From Halobacillus_B sp963739045 (GTDB taxonomy: Bacteria; Bacillota; Bacilli; Bacillales; Halobacillaceae), in contig CAVTYY010000005.1 in assembly GCA_963739045.1 (NCBI GenBank), positions 806,001 through 870,000 of the forward strand: a stretch of DNA of 64,000 nucleotides, read 5' to 3'. Both the position numbers and the translations under genes were made by a program. The notes beneath the pieces are model-generated. The model was not told where the DNA came from. It searched no databases and worked only from the letters and a program-made list of their open reading frames with translations. Every line of letters starts with the position of its first letter. Positions within the stretch are counted from its first letter, which is position 1. Positions 25,046-32,774 of this stretch are shown one piece after another.

Positions 25046-25077
25046 AAAAAGCCCGGCTCAAGTGAGCCGGGCTTTTT
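25046..25077. terminator. Bidirectional terminator between convergent genes
   Basis: AAAAAGCCCGGCTCA (25046-25060) pairs perfectly with TGAGCCGGGCTTTTT (25063-25077). It serves the acidic hypothetical gene on the plus strand and the 3D-domain gene on the minus strand. Confidence 0.9.
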
Positions 25078-25079
25078 CA

Positions 25080-25631
25080 TTAGGATTCTATAATTTCTAC
25101 TTGAATTTGTCTGCGTCCAAAGTCCATAGCGTTGCTGTGTTTAGGGATAAAACAGTCAATCCGATGACCTTGAATGTCAGAACCAATATCACCAGCGATA
25201 GCGACCCCGTATCCTGGCACTCTTACTTTTGATCCTAGCGGAATTACATCAGGATCTACGGCAATGACTTTTTTACCAGGGTGTGCCTTCAGGTCGATTC
25301 CTGTATAAGTTGTCCCGCTGCAACCTTCGCAGGAAGCTGTATAGGCAGTGGCTTCTACATTAACCGTACGTTTTACATTCGAAGGTTTTTTGTTCTTTTC
25401 TTCTTTTTTAACGTGCTTTTTCTTTTTTTCTTCGAATCGTTTAATCTTGGAATCTTTTTTCTTATTAAGATGAGATGATTTCTTTACCATAGGACTAACC
25501 TGGATAGAAGTCTGCTCACTTTTTGGTAATTCTAAAGCTGAAACGGTAGAGTTTTGTTGAAATCCGTGTCCTGTGATACCAACTATATAAAAGGCAAGAG
25601 TGAATAATAGTATAAATAATTTCTTTTTCAT
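25080..25631 (-). CDS. Secreted 3D-domain protein (YocH/YabE-like)
   Basis: A 183-residue secreted protein. An N-terminal signal segment (LFILLFTLAFYIVGITG) is followed by a highly basic lysine-rich linker (about residues 50-85) and a C-terminal 3D domain (about 92-183), the MltA-like double-psi barrel of resuscitation and cell-wall enzymes. The three Asp residues are in AVDPDVIPLGS, IAGDIGSDIQGHRID and FGRRQIQVEI context. It should act on peptidoglycan outside the cell. The lysine-rich linker could hold it to the anionic wall. There is no LysM or G5 domain, unlike YocH or YabE. Confidence 0.87.
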   Translation of the reverse strand: MKKKLFILLFTLAFYIVGITGHGFQQNSTVSALELPKSEQTSIQVSPMVKKSSHLNKKKDSKIKRFEEKKKKHVKKEEKNKKPSNVKRTVNVEATAYTASCEGCSGTTYTGIDLKAHPGKKVIAVDPDVIPLGSKVRVPGYGVAIAGDIGSDIQGHRIDCFIPKHSNAMDFGRRQIQVEIIES

Positions 25632-25974
25632 GACTTTTTTACCCCTTTCAAAGATCTACTTACAGGAGTATAACAAGGGGAATAGGACTAAACAAATACA
25701 AGGAAGCAACATTTCCGTTACAAAATCATTACATATGACTTATTCGACAAATAAGTATTTTGTTAGACATCTTTCTGTGTTTTTTTCATTGGATATAACG
25801 ATGCATAATAAAACCTGCTTTATTTTCAAAAGGAAATAATTCCAAGGAAAAAGTGTCGAATTTTTTAAGCATTCTTTCTTCACAAACCCCTTTTCATAGT
25901 TTATTGTATAGAGCATAGTGATTTCTGCACTGCTTTAATACGTTGAACTTACATAAGGAGAAAGGAAGTTAGTC
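25632..25974. other. AT-rich intergenic stretch between divergent genes
   Basis: It must contain promoters for the 3D-domain gene (minus) and the DAACS gene (plus). No small gene, operator palindrome or structured RNA could be supported. Confidence 0.4.
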
Positions 25975-27174
25975 ATGAACAAAATACCTTTATTACTAAG
26001 AATAGTTTTAGCCATTGGACTGGGCATAGCCGCTGGTTTAATTGTCCCGGAATCCTTCATTGAAGTTTTCGCGACTTTTACTGGGTTATTCAGCAATTTC
26101 CTGGGCTTTGTCATCCCTTTAATTATCATTGGTTTTATTGCACCTGGTATTGCTTCAATGGGAAAAGGTGCCGGCCGTATGCTCGGACTCACGGCTGGTC
26201 TTGCCTATACTTCAACAATAGCCGCTGGTTTACTTGCCTTCATTACAGCGAAAAATCTGTATCCGGTAGTATTGTCAGGACAAAGTTCTCAGTCTTTATC
26301 TAATCCGGAAGATTCATTAATTGAAGCGCCTTTCACTCTTGATATGACCCCGATTATGGGGATCATGGCCGCACTAATTTTTTCTTTCATCTTAGGTGTG
26401 GGAATCTCTACTTTAAAAGGAAATACATTATTTAATGTACTGGACGAGTTCAGATCCATTATCCAAAAATTAATTGAACATGTAATTATTCCGTTACTGC
26501 CTTTTCATATATTCGGAGTTTTTGCGAATATGACTTATGCAGGGCAAGTGGGTACAATCCTGAGTGTGTTTGCTAAGGTATTCGTTATGATTATTGCCTT
26601 ACATCTTATATATTTGTTAGGAGTTTATACGTTTGCCGGTAGTCTGCACCGCGCTAATCCATTTCAAATGCTGAAAAAAATGGTACCTGCTTACTTCACT
26701 GCCCTTGGTACACAATCATCTGCAGCTGCGATTCCCGTGACACTTAAGCATGTGAAGAAAGTGGGAGTGAAAGAACGGGTGGCGGACTTTGCGGTACCTT
26801 TGCTTGCCAATGTGCACTTGGCCGGAAGTACTATCACTATTACAAGCTGTGCTATGGCCGTGCTTTTCATGCAAGGAAGCAGCATCGGTTTTGGTGAGAT
26901 ATTTCCGTTCATTTTAATGTTGGGCATCACTATGGTTTCTGCCCCTGGTGTGCCGGGAGGGGCTGTAATGACAGCGGTTGGATTGCTCGAGTCCATGCTT
27001 GGATTTGGCCCTGCGATGGTATCCTTAATGATTGCCCTTTACTTAGCTCAGGATAGCTTTGGGACTGCTGCGAATGTTACCGGAGACGGGGCAATTACCA
27101 CTATTGTTAACCGTCTAGTGAAAAATCGCCTTAAGGAACCTAAAACAGCTCAGGCCGAACAAAAGATTGGTTAA
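25975..27174 (+). CDS. Dicarboxylate/amino acid:cation symporter (DAACS)
   Basis: A 399-residue secondary transporter that moves dicarboxylates, glutamate, aspartate or serine with Na+ or H+. About eight membrane segments are seen, plus the re-entrant serine-rich loop LGTQSSAAAIPVTLKHV and the C-terminal SFGTAANVTGDGAITTIVNR substrate/ion site. Substrate cannot be told from sequence; Na+ coupling would suit a halotolerant host. ATAAGGAGAAAGG precedes the ATG. Single gene with its own terminator. Confidence 0.88.
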   Translation: MNKIPLLLRIVLAIGLGIAAGLIVPESFIEVFATFTGLFSNFLGFVIPLIIIGFIAPGIASMGKGAGRMLGLTAGLAYTSTIAAGLLAFITAKNLYPVVLSGQSSQSLSNPEDSLIEAPFTLDMTPIMGIMAALIFSFILGVGISTLKGNTLFNVLDEFRSIIQKLIEHVIIPLLPFHIFGVFANMTYAGQVGTILSVFAKVFVMIIALHLIYLLGVYTFAGSLHRANPFQMLKKMVPAYFTALGTQSSAAAIPVTLKHVKKVGVKERVADFAVPLLANVHLAGSTITITSCAMAVLFMQGSSIGFGEIFPFILMLGITMVSAPGVPGGAVMTAVGLLESMLGFGPAMVSLMIALYLAQDSFGTAANVTGDGAITTIVNRLVKNRLKEPKTAQAEQKIG

Positions 27175-27183
27175 ATTAAATGG

Positions 27184-27217
27184 AAAAAAGCCGCTTACCA
27201 AATTAGCGGCTTTTTTT
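27184..27217 (+). terminator. Terminator after the DAACS gene
   Basis: AAAAAAGCCGCT pairs with AGCGGCTTTTTTT over a nine-base loop. The A-run on the left also makes it usable for the minus-strand small gene ending at 27229. Confidence 0.85.
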
Positions 27218-27228
27218 CATCTTTGTAT

Positions 27229-27327
27229 TTATTTAGCTGTGCCCTTCCGCTTTTTCCCACAACATGTACGGCGAGCGGGTTTCTTCTGGCTTCCGTTATT
27301 TGCCGATTTACCTGGTTGATTGCTCAA
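27229..27327 (-). CDS. Small basic protein, 32 residues
   Basis: TTG-started frame with a strong ribosome site (GAGAGGAGTGG at 27333-27343, eight bases upstream). The product starts MSNQPGKSANNGSQKK and ends CCGKKRKGTAK: highly basic, rich in Asn, Ser, Gly, with a Cys pair. It looks like a small acid-soluble or nucleic-acid-binding spore-type peptide, but I recognise no family. It ends at the bidirectional terminator shared with the DAACS gene. Confidence 0.55.
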   Translation of the reverse strand: MSNQPGKSANNGSQKKPARRTCCGKKRKGTAK

Positions 27328-27476
27328 TTGAGCCACTCCTCTCGAATAGGATAGAATTATCTTATGCTTTCGTCCCCATTCTGGCCGTGCGAATCACACA
27401 CTTTCTATAAACTTCGGGGAACCTTCATGACTTGTCAAAATTTATGAACCTCTGTCGATAAAATGGCAAATCATGC

Positions 27477-27482
27477 TATAAT
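27477..27482 (+). promoter_or_regulatory. Probable -10 element of the zinc-ribbon/protease operon
   Basis: TATAAT at 27477-27482 lies 65 bases upstream of the ATG at 27547. The -35 is poor: CTGTCG at 27452, 19 bases away. Confidence 0.4.
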
Positions 27483-27546
27483 GAAACGTGGATAAAGGAA
27501 ATTACTCCATTTCTTATTGAATTGTCAGATACAAGGAGGAAGGCCC

Positions 27547-28698
27547 ATGACCAATTGTGGGAAATGCGGGGAACAGGTGAGTGAAGAATCCCGCTTCTGT
27601 TCTCATTGTGGAGAAAGCTTAGACGAGGACGCGAATCAATCCCGCTTAAATAGAAGGAAAAACCTCTGGGCTGTTTTGCTTCCGCTTATTGCTTTATTGA
27701 TCTCCAGTGGAGCCCTATTGTTTACATATAATTATGAAAAAGAGATAAACCAAGAAGTTCTTGCAGATAAAGAAAAAGCTGTCAAATTGGCTTTGGACGG
27801 GAAATATATGGAATCTGAAGCTATCCTTGCAGAGGCCGTGGACAAACGTCCAGATTTTAATGCGGTTCGAACGGAGTTAAGCAGCATCCGTTCTGCCCTT
27901 GCGATGGACAGCGATTTGGATAAAATTGATGACTATATTGACGACAATCGTTTAAAGGATGCCAAGGAAAGCTTAGGTACAATTCAAAATCAAATTATAA
28001 ATCATAATAGTAAGCTGTCCGCCACATTATCCCCAAGAACAAATGAACTTGATTCGAGAATTACTGTCAAAGAAATCAGTCATGAAATTAATCAGCTGGA
28101 TACGATCGATAACCTTGCTGTAAAGCTAGATACTCTCTCAGGATTAAATTTAGAAGAGGCCGCAAAAGTGAGAGAAAAAATCTCTCAGAAAATAGTTTCG
28201 CTTGCGGTAGATAAGGCTGAAAAAGCGATGGATAATAAGCAGTATACCGATGCAGTGAATGTCGTGGACAGAGGATTGCAATATGTTTCTAACCATGAAA
28301 AGCTTGTAAAGTTAAAAAAACGGGTGATTAAAGAACAAACCGCCTTCGAGCAAGCTGAAGAAGAAAGAATAAAACATGCGATGCAGCAGGCAGCTAAGGA
28401 AGATCTGAAAAATAAAAATGATGCTGTGAAAATACTGGACGTTAAATTATCCAATAGTGAATTTGGAGAAATTAAAGTTTCCGGGAAAGTGCAGAGTGTA
28501 GCAACGAAAATTATTAGTTCCATAAAAGTAAAATATGATCTTGTAAACAATAAGGATAAAGTCGTAAAATCAAGTTCTTCTCAGATTTATCCAATGTATT
28601 TAAATCCAGGAGATAAAGGGAATTTTGAAAAAGTCATTTATGATGTTAAAGGAGACTTAACTGTAAAAGTTACAGACCTGGAATGGTATGTGGAATAG
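27547..28698 (+). CDS. Zinc-ribbon membrane protein with FxLYD-like domain
   Basis: A protein of about 383 residues. A four-cysteine zinc ribbon (C4, C7, C18, C21) is followed by a membrane segment (about 38-58, LWAVLLPLIALLISSGALLF), a long alpha-helical, charge-rich stalk (about 60-280) resembling repeat helices, and a C-terminal beta-rich FxLYD-type domain (about 295-383). The layout resembles stress sensors of the TcaA kind, with a cytoplasmic ribbon and an outer domain. Start ATG 27547 follows AAGGAGGA. The serine protease gene starts 12 bases after the stop, so the two probably work together at the membrane. Confidence 0.75.
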   Translation: MTNCGKCGEQVSEESRFCSHCGESLDEDANQSRLNRRKNLWAVLLPLIALLISSGALLFTYNYEKEINQEVLADKEKAVKLALDGKYMESEAILAEAVDKRPDFNAVRTELSSIRSALAMDSDLDKIDDYIDDNRLKDAKESLGTIQNQIINHNSKLSATLSPRTNELDSRITVKEISHEINQLDTIDNLAVKLDTLSGLNLEEAAKVREKISQKIVSLAVDKAEKAMDNKQYTDAVNVVDRGLQYVSNHEKLVKLKKRVIKEQTAFEQAEEERIKHAMQQAAKEDLKNKNDAVKILDVKLSNSEFGEIKVSGKVQSVATKIISSIKVKYDLVNNKDKVVKSSSSQIYPMYLNPGDKGNFEKVIYDVKGDLTVKVTDLEWYVE

Positions 28699-28709
28699 GG
28701 GGGATTCGT

Positions 28710-29840
28710 ATGAACCGTAAGTGGGCGATCAGTCTCATGATAACGATCTTCATTTTGGCAGCAGGGGGAGCCGGGAGTTTGTATATAATTAACACTGTTC
28801 CCAAAGAATTAGAAGCTGCTGTAGTACTGGATCAGCCGACTGATACGAATGAAAATACAGAACCGATTTCACAGACAAAAGACATTATTTTTCAGACTCA
28901 AAAAAAAGTAGTCCAAATCAAACTTAAAAATGGGACGATTGGTTCTGGGTTTTTGTATAATGACCAGGGTGATGTTATTACCAATGCTCATGTAGCTGCG
29001 AATCAAAAGAAAGTTACCGTGATTACTGTCGATTCTAAGAAACTATCAGGTGAAGTCATTGGTATTAGTCCTGATACAGATATTGCCGTTGTGAGGGTGC
29101 CGGGTTTAAAGGATGAAAAGCCCTTGCCGATCCGTTCCTCAAGTAAAGCAGAGCTTCTTGATGAAGTACTCGCGTTGGGAAGCCCTCTAGGATTACAGAA
29201 TACGGTTACTAGCGGAGAGATCAGCGGTCTGAATCGTAACTTTGATTTAGATCCATTCCAGTATAAGAATGTTTATCAAATTTCTGCTCCCATTGCACCT
29301 GGAAATAGCGGAGGACCATTAATAGATAAGAAGACAGGGGAAGTAGTAGGAGTAAACTCTGCTAAACTTGGAAAGGAAAACATTGGATTCAGTATTCCTA
29401 TCGTTGATGTTCTGTCACTAGTGAAGAGTTGGTCCGAATCCCCAATGGAGTCGCTGCCCAAATTTCCTAATATTGATTCAGATGAGGAAAAACCGCAAGA
29501 AACTTCTAAAGCAGAAGAGGCTACTTATTTGGTGCAATATTTTTATAACAGTATAAATCAAGGTGATTTTGTGACCGCCTATTCTTTAATAGGAAGCGAT
29601 TGGCAAAGCACGAAAACATATGAACAGTTTAGAGAGGGATACAATAACACTCTATCAGTAAGTATTGATAACATTATTGCTGACCCTAAGGACAACCTGG
29701 TTGAAGTCACTGCCATTATTACAGCAGAAGAAACAGATCACGGTGAAGTGAATACGAAGAAATACAAAGTGAATTATCCGGTCGGGTATGAAAATAATCA
29801 AATGAAAATCCTCTTAGGAAGCGGTGAAGTACTAAAGTAA
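28710..29840 (+). CDS. Membrane-anchored DegP-like serine protease
   Basis: A 376-residue trypsin-fold (S1C) protease with an N-terminal anchor (residues about 6-28). The catalytic triad is H94 (TNAHVAA), D124 (DTDIAVV) and S200 (GNSGGPL). Instead of a PDZ domain it has a C-terminal segment (about 260-376) that looks like an NTF2-like or TcaA-type domain (VQYFYNSINQGDFVTAYSLI). Expected to act outside the cell on misfolded or regulatory proteins. ATG 28710 follows AGGGGGGA. It is cotranscribed with the zinc-ribbon protein, a likely partner or substrate. Confidence 0.87.
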   Translation: MNRKWAISLMITIFILAAGGAGSLYIINTVPKELEAAVVLDQPTDTNENTEPISQTKDIIFQTQKKVVQIKLKNGTIGSGFLYNDQGDVITNAHVAANQKKVTVITVDSKKLSGEVIGISPDTDIAVVRVPGLKDEKPLPIRSSSKAELLDEVLALGSPLGLQNTVTSGEISGLNRNFDLDPFQYKNVYQISAPIAPGNSGGPLIDKKTGEVVGVNSAKLGKENIGFSIPIVDVLSLVKSWSESPMESLPKFPNIDSDEEKPQETSKAEEATYLVQYFYNSINQGDFVTAYSLIGSDWQSTKTYEQFREGYNNTLSVSIDNIIADPKDNLVEVTAIITAEETDHGEVNTKKYKVNYPVGYENNQMKILLGSGEVLK

Positions 29841-29849
29841 TCGCTTTCC

Positions 29850-29932
29850 AGAAACTGGGGCAAAATAGCAGCATTCCTAGACAACGAAAAACCCAAGCCG
29901 TTATTGGCTTGGGTTTTTCGTTGTCTAGGAAT
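29850..29932 (+). terminator. Strong palindromic terminator with repeat-like leader (copy D)
   Basis: A 27-bp perfect inverted repeat (29873-29899 with 29906-29932, six-base loop) follows the protease gene. The sequence in front (CTGGGGCAAAATAGCAGCATT) resembles the block that precedes the other repeat-type terminators at 8594 and 35644. The inner arms contain AAAAACCC and GGGTTTTT. Confidence 0.75.
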
Positions 29933-30010
29933 TATTATATGATCTGGGTGTGTATACCTTTTTTTTGCGGTGTGAAGCTCCAACACCTAGACTTTCTATT
30001 AATGAAAAAT

Positions 30011-30036
30011 TGCCATCCAAATTAAAAAAGGATGGC
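30011..30036 (-). terminator. Terminator of the phospholipase-like gene
   Basis: On the minus strand GCCATCC pairs with GGATGGC around TTTTTTAATTT and is followed by AATTTTTC. It begins just after the stop codon at 30040. Confidence 0.7.
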
Positions 30037-30039
30037 GTG

Positions 30040-30330
30040 TTAAATCCCACAGGTAAAGAAGGCTTGTAACTTCATATATTGATAAATTGTCTGAGCGTGT
30101 CTTCCTTCTACCGTATGGGGGTTACGCAGCTTTGCTAACTGCCGGAGGAACTGTTGATCGCAATAACAGCATGGGCCGTACTGCTGGTAACATTCATCAT
30201 GGGCTTTGCATGCTGCATCAACAGCGTTAATTGGCGCTCCGGGCCCGCTGCAGCCGGGGCCACACCACTTATAGCCTGGAAATATACAAAATCTCGGTAA
30301 AAAACCTCTGCCGTTTCGTGAGTTATACAC
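30040..30330 (-). CDS. Small phospholipase A2-like protein
   Basis: A 96-residue Cys-rich protein of the phospholipase A2 / parvovirus VP1-like type. The calcium loop YKWCGPGCSGPG is followed by the catalytic His-Asp in CKAHDECYQQYG (H44, D45). There are nine cysteines, enough for several disulfides. No signal peptide is visible, so export or a spore location is uncertain. A GTG start at 30330 has AAAGGGGC upstream. Related small proteins are scattered through Bacillus genomes with no firm role. Activity is inferred from the conserved motif only. Confidence 0.75.
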   Translation of the reverse strand: MYNSRNGRGFLPRFCIFPGYKWCGPGCSGPGAPINAVDAACKAHDECYQQYGPCCYCDQQFLRQLAKLRNPHTVEGRHAQTIYQYMKLQAFFTCGI

Positions 30331-30522
30331 TTTTCTGCCCCTTTGCTCTGCTATATTATAGTCTATGAATTAGAGCAAGCGGCGGTATAGATAAATAACA
30401 TATCTTTACGAACAAAAGTAGAAGTGTCCCTGTTTCATCCTGCATAAGAGAAAAAGAGTCTGCATCGTGTTCTAATAAGATGACTGAGAGAAAAATATAA
30501 AAATTTACACGCTCTTGATCAT

Positions 30523-30564
30523 AAAAAAATCCCTCCTTGTATGAAAAAAAAGGAGGGGTTTTTT
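30523..30564 (-). terminator. Terminator of glnA
   Basis: On the minus strand AAAACCCCTCCTT pairs with AAGGAGGGAT around a T/A-rich loop and is followed by TTTTTTT. It lies 13 bases after the glnA stop. Confidence 0.85.
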
Positions 30565-30576
30565 CTATTATTTATC

Positions 30577-31887
30577 TTATTTATTCATATACTGGTCAAT
30601 TTCCCACGGGCTTACGTAAAGGGAATATCTTGTCCATTCTTCTTCCTTCGCTTCAATATAAGCTCTAGAAGTGTGGTCTCCCAGTGCATTCAATAGTACA
30701 GTATCATTTTTAAGTGCTTTAACTGCTTCTTTTAAATTGGTAGGAAGAGTAGGGACACTGTCATCGGTAACTTCATATAGGTTACGAGTTTCATCTTGAC
30801 CAGCGTCTAACTCGTTACGAATTCCTTCAAGTCCTGCTTGAATAAGAACAGCAAGCGTTAGATAAGGATTAGCTGTAGGGTCCGGATTACGTACCTCGAA
30901 ACGAGTACCTTTACCGCGGGTTGTTGGCACACGTACCATACAGCTGCGGTTAGAGTGGGACCATGCAATACTTACTGGAGCTTCGTATCCAGGTACCAGA
31001 CGTTTGTAAGAGTTAACGTTAGGGTTGGTAATAGCTGCAATTCCACCTGCATGGTGAAGAATACCAGCAATAAACTGCTTCATAACTTTAGAAACGCCAT
31101 CTTCTGCTTTCTCATCATAGAAGGCGCTGTCGCCATCTTGGAACAACGATAGGTGACAGTGCATTCCTGAACCGTTCTCGCGGGAAAATGGTTTTGGCAT
31201 GAACGTGGCGTGATATTCATGGTTAGTTGCAATATCTTTGACCACATTTTTAAATGTCTGAATGTTGTCGGCTGCTTTAAGCATGTTATCGAAACGGAAG
31301 TTAATCTCGTGCTGTCCCTTGGCTACTTCATGGTGAGAGGCTTCCATTTCAAATCCATATTTCTTAAGAGTACGAACGATATCGCGGCGCACTTTATCGC
31401 CTTTGTCTTTAGGGGAAGCATCAAAGTATCCACCGTGGTCATTCATTTGACGGACTGGATAACCTTCTTTATCCAGTTTGAAGAGGAAGAATTCTGGTTC
31501 TGGTCCTACATTTACTGTATAACCCATGTCAGAAGCTTCTTTCATAGCTCTTTTAAGAATAAAGCGAGGGTCACCTTCAAATGGTGTACCATCTGGTTTA
31601 TAAATGTCACAAATAAAACGTACGGATTGATCTTCGTCAACCGTCGCTGGAAGTACTAAAAAGGTATCCAAGTCGGGAACAAGGTACATGTCACTTTCCT
31701 GGATTGCTGTAAATCCTGAAATAGAAGAGCTGTCGAACATGGCTTCATCGTTAAGTACCATATCTAATTCATCAATTGGAAGTTCTACGTTTTTGGTATC
31801 TCCCATCATGTCTGTGAATTCGAGCAGGATGAATTCAACGTTTTTTTCACTTACTTCATGTTTGATCGATTCTTTCGTATAGCTCAT
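30577..31887 (-). CDS. glnA: Glutamine synthetase type I
   Basis: A 436-residue GSI-alpha enzyme that ligates ammonia to glutamate. Motifs: the N-terminal beta-grasp with DMMGDTKNVELP, the metal site GPEPEFFLF, GQHEINFRFD, the ATP loop KPFSRENGSGMHCHLSLF and PNVNSYKRLVPGYEAPVSIAWS. The adenylylation tyrosine loop of GSI-beta is absent, as expected in Firmicutes. There is no glnR gene beside it, unlike Bacillus glnRA, yet a GlnR-type box overlaps its promoter. AGGTGAGG precedes the ATG. Confidence 0.95.
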   Translation of the reverse strand: MSYTKESIKHEVSEKNVEFILLEFTDMMGDTKNVELPIDELDMVLNDEAMFDSSSISGFTAIQESDMYLVPDLDTFLVLPATVDEDQSVRFICDIYKPDGTPFEGDPRFILKRAMKEASDMGYTVNVGPEPEFFLFKLDKEGYPVRQMNDHGGYFDASPKDKGDKVRRDIVRTLKKYGFEMEASHHEVAKGQHEINFRFDNMLKAADNIQTFKNVVKDIATNHEYHATFMPKPFSRENGSGMHCHLSLFQDGDSAFYDEKAEDGVSKVMKQFIAGILHHAGGIAAITNPNVNSYKRLVPGYEAPVSIAWSHSNRSCMVRVPTTRGKGTRFEVRNPDPTANPYLTLAVLIQAGLEGIRNELDAGQDETRNLYEVTDDSVPTLPTNLKEAVKALKNDTVLLNALGDHTSRAYIEAKEEEWTRYSLYVSPWEIDQYMNK

Positions 31888-31953
31888 TTAGTTACCTCAC
31901 CTTTTCCTTTTTATTGGAGTTGTATTGTTGGATAGGAAACCTTGTTTCCCTTA

Positions 31954-31991
31954 TGTTAGGAATTCTAACACAAAATGTAGGTAAAACTCAA
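31954..31991 (-). promoter_or_regulatory. glnA promoter with GlnR/TnrA box
   Basis: TGTTAGGAATTCTAACA (31954-31970) is a 17-base palindrome fitting the GlnR/TnrA consensus TGTNAN7TNACA exactly. On the minus strand it overlaps a TAGAAT -10; a TTGAGT -35 lies 18 bases upstream (31986-31991). Confidence 0.8.
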
Positions 31992-32425
31992 AAAGATTCT
32001 TGAAATTTTTTAAAAATTTAAAACTATCTTTCTGTTGTGCTCCTTTATTTAACTATGGAATTCCTTTTCATAAAGGGGTTTACCCTGCTTTTAATATTTA
32101 AAAACAATCTTTTAATTTATTTTATTTGAGTCTGAAATATCAGGGTTGGTTTGGTGAGTTATAAAACGATTGAAGGTCTACATTAATCAATTCTTGTTAA
32201 GAAAACTGCGAAAAAAATGGGCTGCATCATTTCCGGATTTAATAATAAGAAAAGACCAAAAGAGCATGTGAAAAAATGAGCAGGGGCATCGAACAGGACC
32301 TGGGGGAAGAACTAAAAATAAGTATGCCATCATGACTCGCTATACACTGAAATGAGACTGTGACAAAAGGAAATGCCTGCAGTCTAAAGGCGAAGAATCA
32401 AGGGAAGGACAGGGGCTTACTCCGA
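31992..32425. other. Intergenic stretch without supported gene
   Basis: About 430 bases between the glnA promoter and the GC-rich repeat. Short frames exist (one starts MGCIISGFNNKK at about 32218) but none has a ribosome site. GAGACTGTGACAAAAGG near 32352 resembles the leading part of Bacillaceae intergenic repeats. Confidence 0.4.
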
Positions 32426-32551
32426 ATGAGCGCTCCAGAAATACACTCCGCTTTTCGCGGGCGGCTGGTCTGCCTCCTCGTGCTGCGCACTCCGGGGTCA
32501 AACCTATGCCTTCCTCTCGCAGAAGTCTCCGTGTATTTCCTACGCTGGAAT
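32426..32551. repeat. GC-rich Bacillaceae intergenic repeat element
   Basis: A GC-rich block in AT-rich surroundings. The ends are inverted: GAAATACAC (32438-32446) against GTGTATTTC (32531-32539), with CCAG/CTGG further out. The inside carries CTCCGCTTTTCGCGGGCGGC and GCCTCCTCGTGCTGCGCACT, sequences I know as a high-copy non-coding repeat in Bacillaceae genomes. The open frames across it on both strands are artefacts of base composition. Function is unknown. Confidence 0.7.
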
Positions 32552-32636
32552 GTTTTCTATTTCTCACTCGCTTTTTCCTGTTCATCAGAGGAACCTGATA
32601 AAGAAAAACGCCAAGAAATCCCGCATCATGCCAGGC

Positions 32637-32716
32637 AGGAAAAAACCCGAACGATGTAGGAGTGTTAACTCCTTCACCGTTCGGGTTTAATAATGGCTAA
32701 CAGACTTGTATCCCAG
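32637..32716 (-). repeat. Terminator-associated dispersed repeat, copy C
   Basis: Read on the minus strand it gives TGGGATACAAGTCTGTTAGC, then CATTATTAAA and a CCCGAACG/CGTTCGGG hairpin ending in TTTTTTCC. This matches copies A and B. It lies 3' of the P450 gene on the same strand, so it probably terminates that transcript. Confidence 0.75.
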
Positions 32717-32774
32717 CCTCTTTTTTACTCTATGATAGTATTTTAACTTAGCTCTATTCAACTGGTTAATAAGC

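Noticed and set aside
25600..25839. 79-codon plus-strand frame upstream of the DAACS gene
   Set aside because: It begins inside the signal-peptide region of the opposite-strand 3D-domain gene, has no ribosome site, and reads low-complexity AT-rich sequence.
32340..32659. Open frames on both strands across the GC-rich repeat
   Set aside because: They follow base composition of a known non-coding repeat and have no family match or ribosome site.
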